Shown one piece after another: positions 16,363 through 25,069 of a stretch of 39,155 bases of DNA. The notes under the pieces are model-generated. The model was not told the DNA's origin, did no database searches, and worked only from the letters and a program-made list of their open reading frames with translations. This DNA is from JBDTNQ01 sp039933635. Lineage in GTDB: Bacteria; Acidobacteriota; Vicinamibacteria; Vicinamibacterales; SCN-69-37. Position 1 is the stretch's first letter, and each line of letters begins with the position of its first letter. The translations under genes were made by a program, and so were the position numbers. The stretch is from positions 1 to 39,155 of the forward strand of contig JBDTNQ010000029.1 of assembly GCA_039933635.1 (NCBI GenBank). Reading direction: 5' to 3'.

Positions 16363-17598
16363 TCAGTTACCTGGCGTCGCGCGTGCGCTCATCGTGGCGC
16401 TCTTGACCGCCAGGCCCTCGGTCAGTCGGTCGACATCGGCGGTCACGACGGTGGCGCCGGCCACGATGCCATCGATGATCTCCACGCGCTCGCCGATGCG
16501 GTCACCCAGCTTCACTTCGACCGACGAGAGGTGATTCGCCTTCACGACGAAGAGCCGCTTCACACCGTAGCGATTCTGGATGGCGGCATACGGGACGGTG
16601 AGCACCTGCGTCACGCGCTCGGATGTCAGTCGCGCCCGCGCAAAGGTGCCCGGTTTGAGCAGTCCGTCGTGATTCGGGACGGTGGCCTCCAGTGGAAAGG
16701 CCCGAGTCTGTTGATTCACCGCCGGACTGATGCGCGCGACCGTGCCCATGACCTTCCGGTCCGGATAGGCGTCGACGCCGATGAGCACCGGACTGCCGGC
16801 CTTGACCCACGGCGCCAGGTGCTCGGGCACCTCAGCGATCAACTTGAGCGGATCCACCTTCACAAGCGCGACGATCGGCGTCTGCACCGGGACGTATTGT
16901 CCGAGGGATACGTATCGCTTCTCCACGTAGCCGTCGAATGGCGCCTTGATGGCCGCGTCGGCACGTTCGCGCTCCGCGAGCTGCACGGCCGCGCGCGACG
17001 CATCGATATCCGCGCGAAGGTTCTTCGCGTTCTGCACCGCCGACTCGTAGGCGGCCTGATCCGAGGCACACCTGGCTTCCGCGGCCTCGAGCTGTTCCTG
17101 TGAAATGAGCCTGGCCGTGCTCAGACGCCGTGCGCGCTCCAAGGCCATCTCCGCCTGGGCCAACTGCGACGCGGCCTTGACGACATCGGGCGTGCGCTCA
17201 ACGGCGGGGAACGGCTGGCTGGGATCGGTGACCCCGTATTTCGCGAGCGCACGGCTCATCGCGGCCCGTTGCGCATCGAGCTTGTACTGCAGCTTTTCGT
17301 GATCGAGTTCGACGATGACCTGTCCGGGCCGGACACGGTCGCCGAGATCCGCACGGATGGCCACCACCGCGCCGGCCGCTTCCGACGACAACGTTACATC
17401 GTCGGCGGCGGCCAGCGTGCCGACAACATCGATCGGGCGGCGCAGCTCCTCGAGCCTGACCTGTTCGGTCGCCACCAAGCGGACCGGGTCCGAACCGGCC
17501 GGGGCCGCTGTTCGGCCGGAGCGCGAGCACGCGCCCACGGCCGAACAGATCACCAACAGAACCACCGTCACTCGCACATGAGGCGGGCGATGTGCCAT
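16363..17598 (-). CDS. RND efflux periplasmic adaptor lipoprotein
   Basis: 411 residues. A lipoprotein signal ends in AVGAC with Cys24. The two lipoyl halves (GAVVAIRADLGDRVRPGQVI and IKAPFDGYVEKRYVSLGQYV) flank a long coiled-coil hairpin (about 105-215), followed by a beta-barrel and membrane-proximal domain. It works with the pump that starts 8 bases downstream. Its start is only 9 bases after the stop of an amidase gene, and AGGAA lies just ahead of the ATG, suggesting that the amidase and efflux genes are in one transcript. Confidence 0.92.
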   Translation of the reverse strand: MAHRPPHVRVTVVLLVICSAVGACSRSGRTAAPAGSDPVRLVATEQVRLEELRRPIDVVGTLAAADDVTLSSEAAGAVVAIRADLGDRVRPGQVIVELDHEKLQYKLDAQRAAMSRALAKYGVTDPSQPFPAVERTPDVVKAASQLAQAEMALERARRLSTARLISQEQLEAAEARCASDQAAYESAVQNAKNLRADIDASRAAVQLAERERADAAIKAPFDGYVEKRYVSLGQYVPVQTPIVALVKVDPLKLIAEVPEHLAPWVKAGSPVLIGVDAYPDRKVMGTVARISPAVNQQTRAFPLEATVPNHDGLLKPGTFARARLTSERVTQVLTVPYAAIQNRYGVKRLFVVKANHLSSVEVKLGDRIGERVEIIDGIVAGATVVTADVDRLTEGLAVKSATMSARATPGN

Positions 17599-17607
17599 CT
17601 GGTATTC

Positions 17608-19977
17608 CTACTTCTTCGTCTTCGCGACGGGACCGAACATCGGCGGAGGCACGCGGCGGTGAGAGGCGGCCTGGTAGGCCGTCGCCACCTTGAAGATCAA
17701 CGGTTCCATCCCTGGCTCGGCCAGGAAGTTGATCGAGAACGGCAGCCCGGGTTCCGGCACGGTGATCGGTGTGGTGCCGGTCTTGCTCCGATAGACCTTC
17801 TTCCCCGCCGGCGTCGTGGTCAGCACGAATGTCGGGTCGTACACCGTGCGGATGTAGCCCGCGGGAATGAGGACCTCGGTCAAGCCAGCGTTCGGTCCGA
17901 ACGGATACGACACGCCGCGATCGTTCACCGTGGGCTCCGACGCCAGACCGATCTTGCCGGGCGGCAGCGTGCTGTGGACCTGCACGAGCACATCCAGCTT
18001 GTTCTCCTGGATGACCTTGACGGTGATGCGCCGCAACAGCTCGCGGAGCGCGATCTGTTGTCCGATCGCCTGCGACTCGCCCGCCGGATTTCGGACGTCG
18101 CGGATGTCCTCCCAGTTCTTGAAGGCCGCGCGCTGGTCATCGCCCCAGAACTTCGAGCGCGCATTGAGCTGCGCCCAGTTGTTCAGGGTCTCCGTGAAGC
18201 CGCGGTCCTTCCAATCCTGGGCGCGCCGTTCGAGGTATTGACTGATGTGGAAGCGGAACGTGTTCGCGGTCGTGGCGCCAAGAATGCTCCGCATGTTCAG
18301 TCCGGCCGGCGTCTTCTCCAAGCCGTCGGCCCAGCGCACCATCCAGTCGATCGGCTGCATGGTGCCGGTGCCAAACGTCTTGCCCGGCGCGAACTCCGTT
18401 GGCTCGATCTTGGCGGCGAACTCCGGATACCTGGGCTGGCCCGCGGGCGTCAGTTCGAACAGCAATTCGGGCAGCAGCACAGGGACGAGCTGGGCGATGG
18501 CGCTGTCGAACGAGGTCTTCATGTTCTCGACCGCGGGGTCGTCGGTCCATCCCGCCGGTACGGACTCCACGAGCGTGGCGCCGAGGTAGTCGGCCAGCAT
18601 GGTCTTCATCTCGACGGACGCGGCCTCGACGATCGGACCGTCCACCTCGGCCTGTTTCACCATGAACTCACGGATGATGCCGATGCGCATCCCTTTGAGA
18701 GCGCCCGGCGTTCCGGGGGTGATCGATTTGACGAAGGGCTCGGTCGAATAGCTCGACCGCGGCACCGTCGTGAAGATGTCGCGCGGATCGTAGTAGCCGT
18801 CGACCGGATCCTTGAGCGCGTCGAGTACTTTCACCGAATCGGCCACGTTGCGGCAGATGATGCCGGCGCGATCCTGATAGATGCTCGCGCCTATTGCGCC
18901 GCCGTGGAACGACAGCATCGCCTTGTGCGGCAGAATCAGCGCGTCGGAGTTGTGGTTGGACGGCCCCCGGCAGGATTGCCCGGTTTCCTCGCACAGGCTG
19001 CACATCACGAGGTTGGCGCTGACGGACACGCCCGAGCCCGAGCTCGATCCGAGCGACGCGGCACGCGTGGTGTCGTAGACGTTGACAGGGTTGCCCGCCC
19101 ACGAACTGCGCTGGTATCCGAGCGTCGACGGCAGGACCTTGGTCGGGTAGTTCTTCCCGCCGGGATCGCCGCCGCGACCGTTGTATTCGGTCGTGTTCGC
19201 CTTCGCGTAGATGATCGCGCCCTTCTTCCTGAGCTGGGCCACGAGCGTCTGATCGCGCGGTGCAAAGTCCATGTCGTACCGCGCATCGCCGCCGCCCGTC
19301 GATCGCATGTCTTTCACGTCGTACGGATCCTTGAACGAGAACGGGACGCAGTACATCGGCATCGCGCTCAGGTCCGGAGTCCGCCCGTACTGCGCGTCCA
19401 GCTCGGATGCGCGCTCGAGCGCATCGGGCTGCTGGCTGAACTCGTCACAGACCTTCGGCGCCCCCGCTGGCCGCTTCGTCTTGTTATCGAACTCACCTTT
19501 GCACGTGACCGACCGCTCGCCGCGGATGTTGAGCATGCCCAACGCCCGCAATTGCCCGGCGTTGGGAATCCCGACCAGCATCCCGTACTGCTGCTTCGTC
19601 TCGGGATCCGAGGACGTCGGTTCCCACCGGCCGAATTCGATCGGCGGCGTCTTCTTCGGATCGCCATCCGGAAGCGCCTTGGTGGCGTCGACGGCGGCCT
19701 TGTACTCCTCGTAGTCCGGCAAATACTTGGGTGCCGTCTCTTCGGTCACGAGCTGATTCGCAGTGCCGTTGTACGCGCGCGCCCGGTCGACATACGACTG
19801 CACGAGCCCGCGACAGGTGATCTGCCCTTCCTGAATGCCGCGGTGGACGTCCGCAATGGTGGCTTCCTCGAGCTGAAACACCCAGGGCTGCTGGGCCGTC
19901 TGCACCCGATCCGCGTGTGTCATAACAATGGCGCCCAGCAGGCCGAAGCCGGCAAGCACCCTTCCACGAGTGAACAT
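17608..19977 (-). CDS. Amidase-signature family protein, paralogue A
   Basis: 789 residues, much longer than ordinary amidases (about 450-550). An N-terminal signal/anchor (about 1-28) precedes the domain. By alignment to the family, the Ser-cisSer-Lys triad is K216 (VPFSFKDPYD), S312 (GSSSGSG) and S335 (ETGQSCRG). The nucleophile lies in an unusual cysteine-rich motif, CSLCEETGQSC (326-336). About 80-90 extra residues precede the Lys. It should hydrolyse an amide bond of an unknown substrate in the periplasm. The start ATG 19977 follows GGAGG at the right spacing; an upstream in-frame ATG (20025) is unsupported. It is the last of three tandem paralogues in transcription order. Confidence 0.9.
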   Translation of the reverse strand: MFTRGRVLAGFGLLGAIVMTHADRVQTAQQPWVFQLEEATIADVHRGIQEGQITCRGLVQSYVDRARAYNGTANQLVTEETAPKYLPDYEEYKAAVDATKALPDGDPKKTPPIEFGRWEPTSSDPETKQQYGMLVGIPNAGQLRALGMLNIRGERSVTCKGEFDNKTKRPAGAPKVCDEFSQQPDALERASELDAQYGRTPDLSAMPMYCVPFSFKDPYDVKDMRSTGGGDARYDMDFAPRDQTLVAQLRKKGAIIYAKANTTEYNGRGGDPGGKNYPTKVLPSTLGYQRSSWAGNPVNVYDTTRAASLGSSSGSGVSVSANLVMCSLCEETGQSCRGPSNHNSDALILPHKAMLSFHGGAIGASIYQDRAGIICRNVADSVKVLDALKDPVDGYYDPRDIFTTVPRSSYSTEPFVKSITPGTPGALKGMRIGIIREFMVKQAEVDGPIVEAASVEMKTMLADYLGATLVESVPAGWTDDPAVENMKTSFDSAIAQLVPVLLPELLFELTPAGQPRYPEFAAKIEPTEFAPGKTFGTGTMQPIDWMVRWADGLEKTPAGLNMRSILGATTANTFRFHISQYLERRAQDWKDRGFTETLNNWAQLNARSKFWGDDQRAAFKNWEDIRDVRNPAGESQAIGQQIALRELLRRITVKVIQENKLDVLVQVHSTLPPGKIGLASEPTVNDRGVSYPFGPNAGLTEVLIPAGYIRTVYDPTFVLTTTPAGKKVYRSKTGTTPITVPEPGLPFSINFLAEPGMEPLIFKVATAYQAASHRRVPPPMFGPVAKTKK

Positions 19978-20002
19978 GTCAATCCTCCAGGGAGCGGCGG
20001 AT

Positions 20003-20035
20003 GACACCGGGAGCAGAAAGCCCACTCCCGGTGTC
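20003..20035. terminator. Hairpin between amidase genes A and B
   Basis: A perfect 11-bp stem GACACCGGGAG/CTCCCGGTGTC with an 11-base loop. It has no T-run. It lies between the B stop and the A ribosome site, so it could be an attenuator or processing site within a transcript. Confidence 0.6.
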
Positions 20036-20084
20036 GTTGCGTCGTCGAATGCGACTGCGAGTGCGTGGCGTGTCGGTGTGGCCG

Positions 20085-22475
20085 CTACTTGCGCACGATG
20101 GGGCTCGCACCAGGTTCGCCGGGGACCGGGCCGAACATGGGCGGCGACACACGGCGATGCGAGGCGGACTGATAGGCCGTGGCCACCTTGAAGATCAGGG
20201 GCTCCATGCCGGGCTCGGCGATGAAGTTGATCGAGAACGGCAGCCCCGGCTCCGGCAGCGTGAGAGGCGTGGTGCCCGTCCGGCTCCGATACACCTTCTT
20301 CCCGTTCGCATCCGTCGTCAGAACGAAGCTGGGGTCGTAGACGGTTCGCACGTAGCCGGCCGGGATGAGCACCTCGGTGAGTCCGGCGTTCGGGCCGAAC
20401 GGGTAGGAGGCGGCCGTGTCGTTGAGGTACGGCTCGGGCGCGAGACCAATCTTGCCGGGCGGCTGCGTGCTGTGGACCTGCACGAGCACGTCGAGCTTGT
20501 TCTCCTGCATCACCTTCATGACGACGCGACGCAGGAATTCACGGAGCTGGATCTGCTGCGGGATGCCCTGTTGCTCCATGAACGGGTCGCGAATGTCGCG
20601 AATCTCCTCCCAGTTCTTGAAAGCGGCGCGCTGGTCGTCGCCCCAGAACTTCGAACGCGCATTGAGTTGCGCCCAGTTGTTGAGGGTCTCCGTGAAACCG
20701 CGGGCCTTCCAGTCCTGCGCCCGACGTTCGAGGTACTGACTGATGTGGAAGCGGAACGTGTTGGCCTGGGTCGCGCCGAGCACGCTGCGAAGGTTGAGTC
20801 CCGCGGGCGTCTTCTCCAGCCCGTCAGCCCAGCGCACCATCCAGTCGATCGGCTGCATGGTGCCCGTGCCGAAGGTCTTGCCCGGCGCGAATTCCGTCGG
20901 TTCGATTTTCGCGGCGAACTCCGGATACTTGGGCTGACCGGCGGGGGTCAATTCGAACAGCAGTTCCGGATACAGCACCGGTGCGAGCGCGGCGATGGCC
21001 TTGTCGAACGACGTCGACATGTTTTCGACGGCCGGGTCATCGATGAAGCCGGCTGGCGTGGACTCGACGAGCGTGGCACCCAGAAAGTCACCGAGCATCG
21101 CCTTCATTTCGGCGCCGGCCGCGTCCACGATGGCGTTGTCCGCCGCCACCTGCTTCGTCATGAACTCGCGGATGATGCCGATGCGCATTCCCTTCAGGGC
21201 ACCGGGCGTTCCGGCCGTGATCGATTTGATGAAGGGTTCGGTCGGATAGCTCGACCGCGGCACCGTCGTGAAGATGTCCCGCGGATCGTAGTACCCGTTG
21301 ACCGGATCTTTCAGGGCGTCGAGCACCTTCACCGAGTCAACCACGTTGCGGCAGATGATGCCGGCGCGATCCTGGAAGATGCTTGCGCCAATCGCGCCGC
21401 CGTGGAACGACAGCATCGCCTTGTGGGGCAGAATCAGCGCGTCGGAGTTGTGGTTGGCGGGACCACGGCAGGACGCACCGGTTTCCTCACACAGACTGCA
21501 CATCACCAGGTTCGAGCCGACCGACACACCGGAGCCCGAGCTCGATCCAATCGAGCCCGCGCGCGTCGTGTCGTACGAGTTCACCGGGTTGCCACCCCAG
21601 GAACTGCGCTGGTACCCGAGCGTGGATGGCAGGATTTTCGTCGGGTAGTTCTTCCCACCCGGGTTGCCGCCGCGGCCGTTGTATTCGGTCGTGTTCGCCT
21701 TGGCGTAGATGATCGCGCCCTTCTTCCGGAGTTGGGCCACGAGGGTCTGATCGCGGGGCGCGAAGTCCATGTCGTAGCGTGCGTCGGCGCCGCCCGTCGA
21801 TCGTAAATCCATCACGTCGTACGGATCCTTGAACGAGAACGGGACGCAGTACATCGGCATCGCGTTCAGATCGGGATTCCGTCCATACTGCGCGTCGAGT
21901 TCGGCGGCGCGTTCGAGGGCATCCGGCTGCTGGCTGAACTCGTCGCACACCTTGGGCGCACCCGCTGGCCGCTTCGTCTTGTTGTCGAACTCACCCTTGC
22001 ACGTCACCGACCGCTCGCCACGGATGTTGATCATCGAAAGCGCCCGCAGCTGCCCGGCGTTCGGGATCCCGACGAGCATCCCGTACTGCTGCTTTGTCTC
22101 CGGATCCGACGACGTCGATTCCCAACGGCCCAGTTCGATCGGCGGTGTCTTCTTGGGATCACCATCCGGAAGTGACTTGGTGGCTTCAACGGCGGCCCTG
22201 TACTCGTCGTAGTTCGGCAAATACTTGGACGCCGTCTCGTCCGTCACAAGCTGGTTCGCCGTGCCGTTGTACGCACGAGCACGGTTGACGTAGGCCTGGA
22301 CCACCCCGCGACAGGTCGTCTGTCCCTCCTGAATCGCGCGTTGGACGTCCGCGATGGTCGCCTCTTCGAGCCGAAAGACCCACGGTTGCTGGGCTGTCTG
22401 CACGCGATCGGCGTGCGTAATCACAATGGCGCTGAGCAGGCCGAGGCCGGCCAGTACCTTTCGACGACTGAGCAT
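20085..22475 (-). CDS. Amidase-signature family protein, paralogue B
   Basis: 796 residues, collinear with paralogue A over almost its full length with long identical runs. The triad positions are therefore the same (K216, S312, S335; nucleophile motif ETGASCRG). The N-terminus, MLSRRKVLAGLGLLSAIVIT, is a signal or anchor. At the C-terminus it has a few extra residues (GEPGASPIVRK) shared in style with paralogue C and lacking in A. The ribosome site GGGAGG precedes ATG 22475. The strong similarity to A points to a recent duplication. Confidence 0.9.
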   Translation of the reverse strand: MLSRRKVLAGLGLLSAIVITHADRVQTAQQPWVFRLEEATIADVQRAIQEGQTTCRGVVQAYVNRARAYNGTANQLVTDETASKYLPNYDEYRAAVEATKSLPDGDPKKTPPIELGRWESTSSDPETKQQYGMLVGIPNAGQLRALSMINIRGERSVTCKGEFDNKTKRPAGAPKVCDEFSQQPDALERAAELDAQYGRNPDLNAMPMYCVPFSFKDPYDVMDLRSTGGADARYDMDFAPRDQTLVAQLRKKGAIIYAKANTTEYNGRGGNPGGKNYPTKILPSTLGYQRSSWGGNPVNSYDTTRAGSIGSSSGSGVSVGSNLVMCSLCEETGASCRGPANHNSDALILPHKAMLSFHGGAIGASIFQDRAGIICRNVVDSVKVLDALKDPVNGYYDPRDIFTTVPRSSYPTEPFIKSITAGTPGALKGMRIGIIREFMTKQVAADNAIVDAAGAEMKAMLGDFLGATLVESTPAGFIDDPAVENMSTSFDKAIAALAPVLYPELLFELTPAGQPKYPEFAAKIEPTEFAPGKTFGTGTMQPIDWMVRWADGLEKTPAGLNLRSVLGATQANTFRFHISQYLERRAQDWKARGFTETLNNWAQLNARSKFWGDDQRAAFKNWEEIRDIRDPFMEQQGIPQQIQLREFLRRVVMKVMQENKLDVLVQVHSTQPPGKIGLAPEPYLNDTAASYPFGPNAGLTEVLIPAGYVRTVYDPSFVLTTDANGKKVYRSRTGTTPLTLPEPGLPFSINFIAEPGMEPLIFKVATAYQSASHRRVSPPMFGPVPGEPGASPIVRK

Positions 22476-22490
22476 GAAACCCTCCCACTG

Positions 22491-22528
22491 ACCGGCTCCG
22501 GAGCGTTGACGGCCGCCCCGGAGCCGGT
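22491..22528. terminator. Hairpin between amidase genes B and C
   Basis: A perfect 11-bp stem ACCGGCTCCGG/CCGGAGCCGGT with a 16-base GC-rich loop and no T-run. Confidence 0.6.
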
Positions 22529-22558
22529 ACGGTTACGAACGTACCTGTCTGCTTCTCA

Positions 22559-24973
22559 CTACCGACGCACGATCGGGGCGTAGCCCGGTTCGCCCGGAAT
22601 CGGCCCGAAGGCCGGCGGGGGAATCCGGCGCTTCGATGCCGCTTGATAGGCCGACGCCGCTTTCAGAATCAGGTCCTCCCTGCCGGGCTCTGCGCGAAAG
22701 ACCAGCGAGAACGGCAGGCCCGGCTCGGGCAAGGTCGTCGGCGTGTTGTTGTTGGTGGCGACGTAGGATTTCTTGTCCGCGCTGAGCGTGAACGTCGGGT
22801 CATAGACCGTGCGGACGTAGCCGGCCGGAATGAGCACTTCGCTGAGGCCGGCGTTCGGCCCGAAGGCGCTCTCCCCGCGGGTCTCGCCCAGCGGTCCCGG
22901 CTGCGGCGCCAGACCAATCTTTCCTGGCGGTAACGGCGTGTGCAGGCGCACCACGACGTCGAGGTGGTTCTCCATCAGGACCTTCATCTCGACGCGACGA
23001 AGGAATTCCCGCAGCAGGATCCGCTCGTGAATACCCTGCCGTTCGGTCAGCGGGTTCATGATGTTCTCGATCTCTTCCCAGTTCTTGAACGCCGCGCGCT
23101 GGTCATCGCCCCAGAACTTCGATCGCGCGTTGAGCGTCGGGAAATCCACCAGCGTTTCGGTGTACCCGCGCGCCTTCCAGTCGGCCGCGCGTCGCGTGGC
23201 GTACTGGACGAAGTGGAACCGGAACGCGAAGGACTCGGCCTGCGGCTGAATCGTTCGGATGTTGAGATTCTTCGGCGGCGCGATCAGGCCATCCGCCATC
23301 TTCTCCATGTAGTCGATGGGCGTCATCGTGCCCGTGCCGAACTTCTTGCCGGGCTCGAACTCCGTCGGTTTGATGGCCGCGGCGAAGTCCGGAAAGGTCG
23401 GCTTGCCGCTGGCATTGACGCGATAGAGCACATCCGGGAAGAACACCGGCAGCAACTCCGCCACCGCCTTGGTGTAGCTCGTCTTCATGTTCTCGATCGC
23501 GGGATCGTCGGCCCACAACGGATCGACCGACTCGACCAGGGTCGCGCCCAGGCGGTCGCCCAGCATCGTCTTGATTTCCTTGGCGGCCGCTTCGACGATG
23601 GGCTCGTCGGCCTTGACGCCGGGGAACATCAGCATGGACTCACGGACGATGCCGATGCGCATGCCTTTCAGCGACCCGGGCGTGCCGGGGGTCGCCGCGG
23701 TCGTCGAGTACGGCTTGTCGAGCACCGCCGAGCGCGGAATCGTCGTGAAGATGTCCCGTGAGTCGTAGTAGCCCTCGACGGGATCCTTCAGCGCATCCAT
23801 GACCTTCGCCGCATCGGTGATCGTGCGGCAGATGATGCCGGCGCGATCGTTGTGGATGTCGGCGCCGATCGACCCGCCGTGGAACGAGAGCAGGGCCTTC
23901 TGCGGCAGAAGGAGCGCGACCGAGTTGTGGTTGGAGGGTCCACGGCACGAAGCCCGCGTCTCTTCACAGAGGCTGCACATCGCCAGGTTGGTCCCGACCG
24001 AGACGCCGGAGCCGGAGCTCGATCCGAGCGACGCCGCGCGTGTGGTGTCGTACGGGTTCGACGGATTGCCCGCCCACGTGCTGCGTTGATAGCCGAGCGT
24101 GGAGACGAACACCTTGTCCGGATCATTGCGGCCGCCGGGGTCGCCGGCGCGGCCGTTGTATTCCGTGGTGTTGGCCTTGGCGTAGATGATGGCGCCCTTC
24201 GCCCGCAGCTGCGCGACCAGCGTCTGGTCGCGGGCCGGGAAGTCCATGTCGTAGTGCGCGTCGCCGCCACCCGTCGACCGCATGTCCTTGGTGTCGTACG
24301 GATCCTTGAAGGAGAACGGGATGCAATACATCGGCATCGCGGTCAGATCCGGATTGCGGCCGTACTGGGCATCCAGCTCGGCAGCGCGCTCGAGGGCGTC
24401 CGGTTGCTGGCTGAACTCGTCACACACTTTCGGCGTGCCTGCGGGGCGATTCGTCTTGTTGTCGAAGGCGCCCTTGCAGGTCACCGAGCGTTCGCCGCGG
24501 ATATTCAGCATGCCGATCGCGTCGACCTGTCCCGCATTCGGCATGCCGACGGTCATCCCGTACTGCTGCTGGATGCTCGGATCGGACGCCGTCGGCTCCA
24601 TCCGGCCGAACTCAATGGGCGGCCCGATGTACTGATCGAAATTCGGGAGCAACGTCCCGATGGCAACGGTCTTCGTCGGGAATTTCAGCGGGGCGCCCGC
24701 CCGGACCTGGCCAGGGGCCTCTGGAATGTCGGCGCCGTCCTTCGTCACCAGCATGTTGGAGACGCCGTTGTACGCGTGAGCGCGGTCAACGTACGCCTGC
24801 ACCAGCCGGCGACACGTAATCTGCCCGGATCGAATCGCGTCGTGCACGCCGCCGATCGTGGCCTCTTCCAGCCGGAACGGCTGGCCCTGTGACTGCAGAC
24901 GCGTGCCCACGAGCCCGATGGAGCCGATGACGACGGCTCCGGTCAGTAGCGTGAGTCCCTTCCCATATCGCAT
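22559..24973 (-). CDS. Amidase-signature family protein, paralogue C
   Basis: 804 residues, more diverged than A and B. The region at about 76-118 is different and longer than in A/B, and the N-terminal signal (MRYGKGLTLLTGAVVIGSIG) is unrelated in sequence. The triad is kept: K223 (IPFSFKDPYD), then GSSSGSG and the nucleophile in EETRASCRG, seven residues later than in A and B. It is the first amidase gene after the TonB receptor. The ribosome site GGAGGG precedes ATG 24973. The diverged segments may change substrate choice. Confidence 0.9.
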   Translation of the reverse strand: MRYGKGLTLLTGAVVIGSIGLVGTRLQSQGQPFRLEEATIGGVHDAIRSGQITCRRLVQAYVDRAHAYNGVSNMLVTKDGADIPEAPGQVRAGAPLKFPTKTVAIGTLLPNFDQYIGPPIEFGRMEPTASDPSIQQQYGMTVGMPNAGQVDAIGMLNIRGERSVTCKGAFDNKTNRPAGTPKVCDEFSQQPDALERAAELDAQYGRNPDLTAMPMYCIPFSFKDPYDTKDMRSTGGGDAHYDMDFPARDQTLVAQLRAKGAIIYAKANTTEYNGRAGDPGGRNDPDKVFVSTLGYQRSTWAGNPSNPYDTTRAASLGSSSGSGVSVGTNLAMCSLCEETRASCRGPSNHNSVALLLPQKALLSFHGGSIGADIHNDRAGIICRTITDAAKVMDALKDPVEGYYDSRDIFTTIPRSAVLDKPYSTTAATPGTPGSLKGMRIGIVRESMLMFPGVKADEPIVEAAAKEIKTMLGDRLGATLVESVDPLWADDPAIENMKTSYTKAVAELLPVFFPDVLYRVNASGKPTFPDFAAAIKPTEFEPGKKFGTGTMTPIDYMEKMADGLIAPPKNLNIRTIQPQAESFAFRFHFVQYATRRAADWKARGYTETLVDFPTLNARSKFWGDDQRAAFKNWEEIENIMNPLTERQGIHERILLREFLRRVEMKVLMENHLDVVVRLHTPLPPGKIGLAPQPGPLGETRGESAFGPNAGLSEVLIPAGYVRTVYDPTFTLSADKKSYVATNNNTPTTLPEPGLPFSLVFRAEPGREDLILKAASAYQAASKRRIPPPAFGPIPGEPGYAPIVRR

Positions 24974-24987
24974 GTCGAGCCCTCCGG

Positions 24988-25017
24988 CGAGCCGTGTCCT
25001 CCACTGGACACGGCTCG
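24988..25017. terminator. Hairpin between TonB receptor and amidase C
   Basis: A perfect 12-bp stem CGAGCCGTGTCC/GGACACGGCTCG with a 6-base loop, starting 15 bases upstream of the amidase C start. It lacks a T-run on the minus strand, so read-through is possible. Confidence 0.6.
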
Positions 25018-25069
25018 CGATTTTCTGGACGCGAAGCGTCCTGTGCGCACACTGCGCTTGCGGTAACGA

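Noticed and set aside
17269..21806. Long plus-strand open frames opposite the RND adaptor and amidases A and B
   Set aside because: Arg/His/Asp-rich mirror translations that recur because the amidase genes themselves are duplicated; no independent evidence.
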